Shown here: positions 1-7,676 of the stretch, piece after piece
How positions within the stretch are numbered: position 1 is the stretch's first letter
How the letters are laid out: each line of letters starts with the position of its first letter
Assembly: GCA_034096865.1 (NCBI GenBank)
Contig: JAWQFJ010008009.1
Span: 15,001-25,336, forward strand
Source of the DNA: Theodoxus fluviatilis
Lineage: Eukaryota; Mollusca; Gastropoda; Cycloneritida; Neritidae
Length of the DNA: 10,336 nt
Direction of reading: 5' to 3'
Translations under genes and position numbers: made by a program
Notes under the pieces: generated by a model
Database searches by the model: none
Told to the model about the DNA's origin: nothing
The model's input: only the letters and a program-made list of their open reading frames with translations

Positions 1-1274
1 TTGGAGATACGTTGTTAGCATTTCCGTTGCTGGCGACGTAGATGGTGTTTATATGTGCTTAGTTTTGACCACGCTTAAAGTCGTGTACCACCCTGCTTAG
101 CGTGGCCTATTTTTGCTTGTTGTTTTTGTGTGTTTTCCTTGACTTTGTCGACAGCGGAAGTGCAGCGCCATCTTGCTTTCCTCTGTTGACATTGTTTTGT
201 TTTATTTTTTTCACTTTGTTGATTGCATTCTTGTGTTCTCACTTTTGCGGTCCAAGTGCAGCAAGAGTGGGCCCTTTTGTGATTAAACATTGTTGTATAA
301 TTCATATTCCTGATTCAGTGGTCCTTTTTCACTTGTTTGTTTAAACATTGTTTGCTTGTCTGAGGTGTCCCCCCAAGGTGTGATGGTCGGGTTTAGTTTG
401 TAAACCCTATTATTCTAATTCTCTCTCTCCTCCTGGGCGATTATATCGTTCCTCGAGGGTGAGTCTCCCTAATTAGAGTAATTATACGCGACAGAGAACT
501 TGCGACAAAAGCCACACGTTGAAGCATTACTGAAGCAACGCCATTATCATTGGCCACAAAACCACAGTGCTCATACGTTTAGCGAAGCAAAGGCAAACGC
601 GACACGATTGACTTGCTCCACTAAAAAGACATGACAGGCAAACCATTGCCAGATGATTGATTTGATGGTAAAAGGCTGCTAAAGCTATTAAACAATCTAC
701 TTTATTCCGCCTGAACCTATTTTCATCACAACTGGATCAATACAGGAAGTGATAGAAGGCACCGCACATCTACTTTGTGCAAACATTCATTAAACACGAA
801 AATGGCAAGAAGATGATTGAACTTGTAATTAAAACGAGCGGCTCTGGCTGAATATTGTACTCCAATACAAACGACGGTCTTCAAATCCTACGATCCAATG
901 GTTATTAAAGACAGCATGCTCTTCAAGTTTGTCGCAAGTCAACCCGTGACGTCATCGTGTAAGATTTAAACTTCAGCAAGGAAAGGCTGCCTCTCCCCAC
1001 TTTCCCTTCCAAAAAGCTTGATTCAAATCAGCCTTCAGATGGGGATTAGGGAACAAAAGCTACTAAATTCCCGTGCACAGACTCACATATGCACCTTCAG
1101 TTAGGGGTCGTCATTCTTTCAAAAGCAGATCACTCTTTAAAACTATATTCATGCACACCAAATGGAACTGTGTACCACTGGAATTCCCTTCCTTTTTTGC
1201 TAAAGGTGATGTATGCTGTTTGTGTTAACATTTTTTCAAAGCGCCCTTCACAGAGAGGAAGATGGGTGATTGAT
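1..1274. other. Non-coding stretch, probably intron 3' of the transporter exon
   Basis: No recognisable gene, RNA or mobile element is seen here. The first ~350 bases are T-rich on the plus strand, which makes a short open frame look hydrophobic, but it has no recognisable motif. I looked on the minus strand for the next exon of the SLC38-like gene (rest of helix 1, expected to begin with a Leu-Pro-Tyr-like motif after the interrupted Gly codon) and did not find it, so that intron probably continues beyond the left edge. Confidence 0.5.
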
Positions 1275-1370
1275 GATGTTTAAAGGCCTATCAGCTTTTG
1301 TAGGTTGGTTATGTAAGGCCATTAAGCACTAACATCACCAGAATAGTTGAGAGTAAACGCAAATCAAGTC
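1275..1370 (+). repeat. Dispersed repeat, copy 1 (partner near 10143-10230)
   Basis: This stretch shares the identical 17-mer GCCTATCAGCTTTTGTA (1286-1302) with 10155-10171. It then aligns with small indels through an AGGCCATT block, a CACTAACAT/CACAAACAT block, and a terminal AGTAAACGCAAATCAAGTC that resembles AATAAGAGCAAGTC in the other copy. Both copies are in the same orientation about 8.9 kb apart. A shared order of several blocks is hard to explain by chance, so this is likely an interspersed repeat family. No coding capacity, terminal inverted repeat or target duplication is visible, so its class is unknown. Confidence 0.7.
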
Positions 1371-1507
1371 ACATTCACCTCTTACGAATTCCGTTGAGAA
1401 GTCGTAGGTCTATTCTGACACCCAACCCACAGATGACTCAGAGTAAGGAAAGGGAGCCGTCACAGGAAAGAGAAGAGGTCATGGCCATGCTGAGCAAGAA
1501 GACTTAC

Positions 1508-1649
1508 CAATGATGCCGGCGCCGATGATGGAGTTGATGAAGTTGAAGCTGGTCATGGGGATGCTGCTGCGAGGCTTGCTGTCATCCTTGTCCTCCACCA
1601 GGTGGCGTGTGTCGCTGACGCTGCTTGTCTCCGAAAAGTCCGAGGCCGT
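1508..1649 (-). CDS. SLC38A11: Internal coding exon of an SLC38-family (SLC38A11-like) amino acid transporter
   Basis: Read on the minus strand, this 142-bp exon encodes 47 full codons plus the first base of a Gly codon. The first ~30 residues are a hydrophilic, Ser/Asp/Glu-rich stretch (SETSSVSD, LVEDKDDSKP), as expected for the cytosolic N-tail. They are followed by SFNFINSIIGAGIIG, the start of transmembrane helix 1. The N-x-x-N-S-I-I-G-x-G-I-I-G pattern is characteristic of the SLC38 branch of the amino acid/auxin permease family, in which helix 1 contributes to sodium and substrate binding at the membrane. The acceptor is a T-rich tract ending TTTTTTTGTGCAG (AG at 1651-1650), with a possible branch site in CTTAATTAAC about 25-30 nt upstream. 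The donor is ATTG/GTAAGTC (GT at 1507-1506). The exon enters in phase 0 and leaves in phase 1. The reading frame is intact. Flanking exons were not found, so the introns on both sides are long. Family assignment is firm; SLC38A11 rather than another paralogue is inferred from the NSIIGxGIIG wording. Confidence 0.82.
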
Positions 1650-2682
1650 CTGCACAAAAAAACAACAAAAGTTAATTAAGTTAGGGGTTAATGCATAGTA
1701 CATCATTCGGCTGGAACTGCTAAGCGACCTCTGTCATCAGAAAATTATCCTTGCTATTGGGTTTTCCGGGGGAGGGGGGTGGAGGTGGGAGTACCGTTGT
1801 GATGGTGGTGGATCGGGACTATATTAAATCTTCCGACTCGGATTTGTGTGCCAAACTCGCGGGTCCACGCATTCAGTCACCCATGGCTGCCCACTTGTTA
1901 TCCAAATCACTGACCTAAGCCCAGTCTACATGCAAAATAAAACATCGGTTACCAATTTCCTGCTTCCACCCAGTAAAGTCATCTCCACACTCATCTCGCC
2001 ATATCGGTCTAGCTAGTATTTCTTCCTTTTCTTGTGAAGCTGCCACCCATTAGCTAAGATGCTCGCCTTATGTTGCATGCAACTAAAAGGTGCAACAATG
2101 AAAGATGTACTAATCGTAACTGAAGTTCTCTTCCATCCTAGGAAAGACGAAGGAAAATCTGTCGCGCGATTAACACTGACGCAGCCGTCAGCCAGCGTTG
2201 ATGACAAGACATGTTCGTACTTGTGTGTTATGGCAAGGAATATATACGACTTGTGACCCAACGTGATGACAAGTCATCGGCAGAATCCAACATCTCTTCA
2301 TACCTTGAGTTCAACGTGCTTTAAAAGCACTCTTCGCTTACGTCTGAATACTAAACCATTTTCCCCCTCTTAGCTCCCATTCAGGATTGAAGTATTTGAT
2401 CGATACCCACTTGTGATCGAGAGACAACCGCACTGATAAATGTCAGCACCATCTTTCACTATGCCGAATGTAAAATGTGCAGCAAACCGTCTCGATGTCG
2501 CATTAAGGGCTTACTGCATCACGCTACGAATTTACTGACCTAACGATTGTGCAATTTTACTCAAGAGCAAGGAGAAACAATACGATGTAACACATGACTA
2601 TGACCTTGAGGAGCAGGATGTGGATGATGATTTTTTTCTCCGTACTTTTCTTCTCTTTGCTATGATCCCACCCCCCTTCTCC
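1650..2682. other. Non-coding stretch, probably intron 5' of the transporter exon
   Basis: The part next to 1650 holds the splice acceptor and polypyrimidine tract of the minus-strand exon. Beyond that there is a short G-rich patch (about 1767-1790), and overlapping short open frames around 2013-2261 on both strands that show no known motif and no credible splice-bounded exon. I see no RNA gene or mobile element. Confidence 0.45.
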
Positions 2683-2724
2683 AACACACACGCGCGCGCG
2701 CACACACACATACACACATACACA
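2683..2724. repeat. Alternating purine-pyrimidine tract, (AC)n(CG)5(CA)n
   Basis: About 42 bp of nearly unbroken alternating pyrimidine-purine sequence: ACACACA, then five CG steps (2691-2700), then CA repeats with two TA-containing interruptions. A CG core inside CA repeats is the classical composition for left-handed Z-DNA under supercoiling. It is also a simple polymorphic microsatellite. It ends 10 bp before the foldback element at 2735. Confidence 0.9.
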
Positions 2725-2734
2725 ACTCTTTCAT

Positions 2735-2836
2735 CTACTTCGCCGAAGTAGCAATCTTATCTAACCAGTCATGACACAGAACTATGCGAAGATGCGTCCT
2801 GATTGGTTAGATAAGATTGCTTCTGCGGTGAAGTAG
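2735..2836. repeat. Foldback element with 37-bp inverted arms, MITE-like
   Basis: The left arm (2735-2771) and the reverse complement of the right arm (2800-2836) match at 33 of 37 positions and flank a 28-nt loop. The longest perfect block is 18 bp and includes GGTTAGATAAGATTGC. The left arm begins with its own perfect palindrome, CTACTTCG-C-CGAAGTAG, of which the right arm has a diverged version. Such a compact element with no coding capacity resembles a short foldback or MITE-type transposon remnant. No clear target-site duplication is seen at the edges, so mobility is inferred. A single-strand transcript or extruded cruciform would make a stable hairpin. Confidence 0.75.
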
Positions 2837-3233
2837 GCGTTAGCTTTGCTCAATTAAAACGAGCATTTAGATAAAGTCGAAGACCCATTTACATGTGCTA
2901 CTTAAACATTTTCCACATCACACACGAAAGGCGTATGTACAGACGATATATGCTTGTTCCCATGCTGCTTCAAATCCAACTCGAACTCACAAAAAAACAA
3001 CCCCAACAGCAAACATTCACAGACAGAATAAACTGCAACTGACAGTTAACATCGAAGAGGCACCGTCATACATTTCAATGAGCATCGCTAAAACACAGGA
3101 CGTGGGTCGTTGACGTGTTTTGATTGGCTGCTTGAAATGGAATCACCAGACAGAAAAGCCATTTAGACTATCGATCAATACCTCAGCAATTAACACTTTT
3201 TTCCAAGAAAAGGCAAAGCGGGAACAACTAATT
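2837..3233. other. Unassigned AT-rich stretch
   Basis: No gene, RNA or repeat is recognised. Two short plus-strand open frames cross this area but their translations show no domain, and they end at or run into the tandem duplication that begins at 3234. Confidence 0.4.
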
Positions 3234-3491
3234 CACCATATTTCAATGAACCCAGTTTTCTCCATCCCAGGGATAGAACCAAGGCACTGCGCCTCGCACA
3301 TCACCCATCTCCGCCTGTCAAAAGACATATGGTTTCAACAAGCGAGTCGAGGCTGAGGGGCTGACCGTGTACTCATGCAAGAGGGGAGAGAACTGGGGTG
3401 TGGGCTGGTAGGAACCGGTGTATATTCTAAACAAGTTTGAAGGGTTGGGAAGTTCCTGTAAATATTTTTTGTCTTTCTGCTTTGGCCCGTC
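3234..3491. repeat. Direct tandem duplication, unit A (258 bp)
   Basis: This unit is closely similar to 3552-3827 in the same orientation, with starts 318 bp apart. Shared exact blocks include AAGGCACTGCGCCTCGCACA, CCATCTCCGCCTGTCAAAAG, CCGTGTACTCATGCAAGAGG and AACAAGTTTGAAGGGTTGGG. Differences are scattered substitutions, a 2-bp AT gain (GACATATGG against GACATGG) and absence of about 21 bp that unit B carries near 3620-3645. The copies are diverged, so the duplication is not recent. On the minus strand both carry a GGTTCTATCCC-like sequence (GGTTTTATCCC in B), which recalls a degenerate tRNA B box, but no convincing A box is seen. No coding function is supported. Confidence 0.88.
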
Positions 3492-3551
3492 GTAGACGTT
3501 GAACCAAAGCTAAGAACACAAGGTTGCAGCCAGTATAACATCCCACATTGT

Positions 3552-3827
3552 CACGATATTTCAATAAACTCGGTTTTCTCCATCTCAGGGATAAAACCAA
3601 GGCACTGCGCCTCGCACATCGTCCAACCCCAAAGCATGCTCGCCCATCTCCGCCTGTCAAAAGACATGGTTTCAACAAGCGAGTAGAGGCTGAGGGGCAG
3701 ACCGTGTACTCATGCAAGAGGGGAGAGCACTGGGGGTGGGCTGGCAGGAACTGGTGTATGTTCTAAACAAGTTTGAAGGGTTGGGAAAATCCTGTAAATA
3801 TATTTTGTCTTTCAGCTTTGGCCCGTC
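3552..3827. repeat. Direct tandem duplication, unit B (276 bp)
   Basis: This is the second copy of the unit at 3234-3491, separated from it by a 60-bp spacer that does not look duplicated. It contains an extra CCAACCCCAAAGCATGCTCG-type segment of about 21 bp between the shared CTCGCACATC and CCCATCTCCGCC blocks. The right end of similarity is the shared TTTGGCCCGTC, after which the sequences diverge completely. The matching outer limits of both copies suggest that this is the natural length of a repeat unit, possibly two insertions of one short interspersed element. Confidence 0.88.
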
Positions 3828-4005
3828 ATTCACCATTGCAGCGATCCGCCTTTATTGGAGGACAGGTGATGAACACAGCGACAAAAACGTTATTGAGGAT
3901 GATTCAAAATAAGCATCCCACGTTTAAACCGAGATAAAAACAAATTCTTCAAGCTGCTGAAGACGAACAGAAGATGGCTCACAGCCGATGCTTGAAATAA
4001 TCAGT

Positions 4006-4008
<3 letters not shown>
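3828..4008. other. Unassigned spacer between duplication and GA tract
   Basis: Unique-looking sequence with no recognised motif. Open frames that enter it from either side are extensions of repeat-derived frames. Confidence 0.35.
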
Positions 4009-4063
<55 letters not shown>

Positions 4064-4073
4064 GGGAGGGAGG

Positions 4074-4125
<52 letters not shown>

Positions 4126-4158
4126 CAGAAAGAGATAGAGAGAGAGAGGGGGGAGGGT
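4009..4158. repeat. GA-rich purine microsatellite tract
   Basis: An uninterrupted (GA)26 occupies 4009-4060. It is followed by TGGGGGAGGGAGGGAGGGAG, then more GA with AAAG, ACAG and ATAG interruptions, ending in AGGGGGGAGGG. The purine strand is the plus strand. GAGA tracts of this length are highly polymorphic and, as mirror-symmetric polypurine, can form triplex DNA. The G3-G4 runs around 4062-4078 could contribute to a G-quadruplex. Open frames here encode alternating Glu/Arg or Ser/Leu and are artefacts. Confidence 0.97.
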
Positions 4159-5666
4159 TGGCGAGAGGGTGGAAGGGAGGGACGCACGGAAAGACAGATA
4201 TAGGTGCTACCTCACAAGTAATGTGAATTCACGCAAATATCCCAATTTCTTTTCTAGCGCCATTTGGTAAAAAAAGCTGTAGAAAGTAAGTAATTGATTG
4301 TGTGTCAATGCGTATCTAGAACATCCGACTGGAGTCAAATCGCAATGTTTCTAGGTCGAGCTACTGCTAAGGGCCCCGAAACCCAGTGAGCAGCGGTTTC
4401 GGCTGAAGGATGGACCACCCAATGGTAGAAGATGCAAGTTGAATCTGGATTCCACACGACTGTGATGTCATTTCAAAGTTAGTGCCGTAGTTCCATGACT
4501 ACGCAGGCTTTCTTCCTCTTCGTGGTCATTACGCCCAGACAAGTTCTGTTAAAACCATTTTTTCCCCTCAAGGCCCTGGAGACGTTGAAATGCGATTTAT
4601 CATGCACAAATTTTACCTTCCCCAAATGTGGTAGCAAGTGCAGTTATCCAACACAACATATAAAGCGTTTGAGAGAAACCCTTCCACAATCCTGTAATTA
4701 ATTTTAAGCAGTCTTCGAAGGCAGACCAGCGATTTGAGTGGGAACCCACACAGAAAATAGAAGAACCAGTTTAAAGATCATATGAAACATTATCGTCCAA
4801 AGCAATGCAACGAACTTTTCAAGAACTCTGGCATAGGATGCTTCGTTGCCCTAGCATATGACAAGTGGCATAATCTACCCAGGGAGATTTTATTCCTCAA
4901 AGAGGAAGCTCTCTCAAAAAATATGAAGCCGCCCCATGAGGACACAACTGACGCAAGCGCTTCACTGCACAGCTCCTTCAGCTCGACCAGATATTGAGCA
5001 GAGAGCGTGCTCGGTGTACCCAGAGAGAAAAGAGTCCAATGCACCGGTTTTAAGTGAATGAAAGATCAAAGGAGACGTGACCGTGAAATCATTTTAGCGT
5101 GAGAAGCAAACACCACAGAATTGTCGAACGGCAATCGTTCAGAGAGAGTTCATGGTTCGATACTCTGTGACGTGAGCACGTCAATCTGGTGAAGCTTTTT
5201 AAAAAAATGGGCCCATATTCGCTTATCCTAAGTGGTCTCAATCCTGTTAGACATTGAGAACCTGACGTGTGGTTGCCAAAACTTCGAATGTCTGAACAAG
5301 CAAAAGGGGATTCAGGCGTCGTGTCCTCTACATCGAAATGCCCTTCCATTTCATTAAGAAAAGACAGCTCCGTCTTGCAGGGGATACCGCTTAGAACACC
5401 ATATAAACATAAAGACACCAGATTTAGCTCAACGCGTGAAGAAAAGGTGAACTTTCCAAATTGAATTAGCTGATTGCAAAAAGACTAGTTAAAGTTCTTA
5501 AACTGCAATTCATGAAAATCGGGATGAAACAACATCGCATAACTATCAGAGACCTACTGGTACAGGACTACTTCTCGTCCCCACAGCTATCGAAAGGGAG
5601 CGTTGGAATATGGTGTGGGGGTCACCCGTAATGTCTCATAAGAAGTCCGACAAGGCTGCAAGGATA
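4159..5666. other. Long stretch without a supported gene
   Basis: No splice-bounded exon, RNA gene or transposon protein is recognised on either strand. The longest open frame is a minus-strand one of 109 codons (5089-5418); it has no recognisable domain, and composition alone does not distinguish it from chance. A single tRNA-B-box-like sequence, GGTTCGATACT at 5154-5164, lies about 32 bp after a weak A-box-like TGTCGAACGG, so a worn tRNA-derived SINE near 5100-5280 is possible but unproven. Confidence 0.4.
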
Positions 5667-5721
5667 AATGAATGAATGAATGAATGAATGAATGAATGAA
5701 TGCATGAATGAATGAATGAAT
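5667..5721. repeat. (AATG)n tetranucleotide microsatellite
   Basis: Nine perfect AATG units run from 5667 to 5702, followed by one CATG-type interruption and then further AATG units to about 5721. The array lies ~90 bp before the left end of the mariner element and outside its terminal repeat, so it is a pre-existing neighbour and not part of the transposon. Confidence 0.96.
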
Positions 5722-5811
5722 CGATCAATGCAATGGCGTTTTACTACCGCCTAGCATTTGGGGGCTATGTAAGATCAATGACCACACAAATTGCTAAAAC
5801 AGAGCAACATA

Positions 5812-5840
5812 CGAGGTCTGTCCGGAAAGTATCCAGCCAT
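5812..5840 (+). repeat. Mariner left terminal inverted repeat
   Basis: This 29-bp arm pairs with 7038-7066, with mismatches at arm positions 4 (G against C) and 11 (C against T). It is the presumed transposase binding and cleavage site. It abuts a TA at 5810-5811. Confidence 0.92.
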
Positions 5841-5990
5841 TGTGAATATCTAGATAACCAGTCTAGCAGCTTTGACGTAGCTTGGCAGGCATTCAGAGGG
5901 GATTGTGCTAGACATGATGACCAGTCATTCCCCTGGATGTACACATCTGACCAGCAGACACCGTACAGTGAGCGTGGGTACAGGGTGACC

Positions 5991-7030
5991 GTCGCACTCA
6001 CGAAGGCCGAACGAGCAGATCAGCGAATCTGCATCAACCTTTGCTACAAACTTGAACATTCGTCCGCGGATGATTCAATGAGTGAAACCCAGACAATATC
6101 CTGGTGCAGACGCTTCAAAGATTGCAGGGAATCCGTTGAATGTGATCCACGTTCTGAATCATCTTCACAAGCAGAACACCCGAAAATGTTAAACGCGTGT
6201 GGCTGCAATCAACAAAAATAGGCGACTGACAATGCGGGAAATAGAAGATCTAGGGATTCCAAGGACTAGAGTTTCAGAGACTATGACAGAGGATGTTGGC
6301 ATGAAATGTGTGGCGGCTAAATTCGATTGACGTCTCCTGTCACGAGGGCAGAACAAATTCGCGCTTAGTTTGCAGAGGACTTGATCCACATTTCCTCAAA
6401 CAGGTCATGACCGAAGATGAGTCGTGGGTGTACGGCAATAACCCTGAAACAGAAGTCTAGTCTTCCCAGTGAAAGTCGCCTCTATCTCCACGTCCAAAGA
6501 AGGCACGGTGAAGTATCCGATAGGAACAACGTCAAGGCCATGCCGACGACGGTTTTTGATCATGAAAGTTATGTTCACCACGAATATGCTCCTCCAGGCG
6601 AGACAATAACGAAGAACTACATCGAAGTTCTTCGGTGGCTGAGGAATGCAGAAGAAAACGGTCGCACCTGTGGGCAAGTGGAGATTGGCAGTTTCATCAC
6701 GACAATGCGACCCATATTCTTAACGTCTCGCACACGCTTTCTGTGTGCAAAAAATATTGCGTCATCCAGGTCTCTCAGCCCCAACCTGCAGCCCATATTT
6801 GCCTCCCTGCGAGTTCTGCTTTTCTCCAAAGCCAAAATCGCCGTTGAAAGGAAGGAGCTTTCAGAACGCAAACGAGATTAAGGAGAACGCGACGAGGTCG
6901 GTCCCGATACAGAACTTTGCTGACTGTTTTGAAACAAAATATGAAAGGGACGCTGAGAGAAGTGTGTGAGGTCTCAAGGGGAGTACTTTGAAGTAAACTG
7001 GCGCCTTATTGCCCTAGATACGCCATGTTA
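5991..7030 (+). pseudogene. Mariner transposase pseudogene, multiple frameshifts and stops
   Basis: The enzyme is a DD34D-type transposase that cuts and pastes its element. Similarity runs in order but hops between frames. The N-terminal DNA-binding part (AERADQRICINLCYKL, then RRFKDCRESVECDPRSES) is in one frame from 5991. It lacks about a dozen residues usual between those blocks and has no ATG at the expected start. The second helix-turn-helix (NRRLTMREIEDLGIPRTRVS) follows from 6211 after two frame changes, then an in-frame TGA at 6328. The catalytic part begins near 6376 (MTEDESWVYGNNPETEV), with stops at 6458 and 6470, the latter replacing an expected Trp. The next block (VHHEYAPPGETITKNYIEVL) is in a third frame. 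LWASGDWQFHHDNA follows from 6635, then PPCEFCFSPKPKSPLKGRSF from ~6787, and finally GEYFE near 6980, each after a frame change. The first two acidic positions survive (GAT 6416-6418, GAC 6701-6703), but the third is GAG, Glu, at 6811-6813. It cannot make a working enzyme. Confidence 0.93.
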
Positions 7031-7037
7031 ATAAATT

Positions 7038-7066
7038 ATGGCTGGATACTTTCCGAACAGACGTCG
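7038..7066 (-). repeat. Mariner right terminal inverted repeat
   Basis: This arm is the inverted partner of 5812-5840 and matches at 27 of 29 positions. It lies a few bases after the last transposase-like stop (TAA near 7028). The bases just outside are AA rather than the TA expected from a mariner target duplication. Confidence 0.92.
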
Positions 7067-7586
7067 AAAAGCCAACTCACGATTTCCTTAGTTATTTGCC
7101 GTTTACGGGAGCGGCAAGAAAGAAGTCAGTCGTTCCAAAGCCGCGAAAGACAGCTGATGATGTATTTACGTGGTTATCTTTCGCTTGTTATACTTCCAAC
7201 ATTTGATGTCACATGAAGGCTTTATAAATATATGGATCAGGTCTGGTCGAGCTCATGACAGGTTCAATGCGCCCAGCAAACATAGGTTCCAGATAAGACA
7301 GAGATCTTGATATCAAGTACAAGATACAGATCAAATGCATTCAAAGATTACACTTCTCACGTCAGAAAAAGCGCAATGCATTACTTTATTAATGAGAGTG
7401 TCAGGGGTAATACGGCTGGAGTTTCTCTCTTCCCATCCAGTCTTTTCGTCCCATCTTCTTTTTATTTCTCATTTTCGGCTCCTGCTGCTGTTTTTGTTTT
7501 AATATGTTAAGAGTGACTGCAGCATTGTTCTTCAGTACGAAACTCGTCGATCCCCACTTTCAGTAATCGATCCATAATCTCAGTAC
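7067..7586. other. Unassigned stretch right of the mariner
   Basis: No gene or repeat is recognised. A TATA-like TTTATAAATATATGG occurs near 7220, but nothing downstream looks like a first exon, and AT-rich strings of this kind are common by chance. Confidence 0.4.
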
Positions 7587-7676
7587 CCATCCATCCATCC
7601 ATCCATCTTTTTGATTATTTTTACTTTTAATAATCCACCCACCCACCCATTCATTTATCCATCCAGCATCCATCCA
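7587..7676. repeat. CCAT/CCCA tetranucleotide cluster
   Basis: Five CCAT units (7587-7607) are followed after ~28 bp by a CCACCCACCCACCCATTC array and then degenerate ATCCATCCAGCATCCATCC up to about 7676. Scattered ATCC and CATC words continue to ~7770 with falling regularity, which suggests an older, decayed array. This is simple-sequence DNA with no coding meaning. Confidence 0.9.

Larger units (their letters stand above)
5812..7066 (+). mobile_element. Degenerate full-length mariner element (Tc1/mariner superfamily)
   Basis: The element is 1255 bp, close to the usual ~1.3 kb for mariner. Its ends are 29-bp terminal inverted repeats, 5812-5840 against 7038-7066, matching at 27 of 29 positions; the outer sequence starts CGAGGTCTGTCCGGAAAGTA, a typical mariner end. 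The left end is preceded by TA (5810-5811), the expected target dinucleotide. The right end is followed by AA, so the second TA has probably mutated. The interior carries a broken transposase gene in plus orientation (5991-7030). Both ends being present means it is a whole insertion that decayed in place. Lacking an intact transposase, it could only move if an active relative supplied the enzyme. Confidence 0.93.

Noticed and set aside
102..344. Short hydrophobic plus-strand frame resembling a signal-bearing secreted peptide
   Set aside because: The hydrophobicity comes from T-rich DNA, there are no cysteine-framework or domain features I can defend, and no exon signals.
3924..4203. Ser-Leu and Glu-Arg open frames over the first GA tract
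   Set aside because: Microsatellite artefacts on both strands.
5089..5418. Minus-strand 109-codon open frame as a hypothetical gene
   Set aside because: No recognisable domain, no splice or promoter support, and a length that occurs by chance.
5712..6221. A 169-codon plus-strand open frame as a complete new gene
   Set aside because: Its start lies in the AATG array, it crosses the mariner left inverted repeat, and only its later part (from about 5991) resembles transposase before it leaves the right frame. It is not a fusion gene.
7215..7232. TATA-box-like TTTATAAATATATGG
   Set aside because: There is no downstream first exon or other promoter element, and AT-rich words like this are common here.
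7587..7676. Regular CCAT spacing considered as a CRISPR-like array
   Set aside because: It is a simple tetranucleotide repeat without unique spacers, in a eukaryotic genome.
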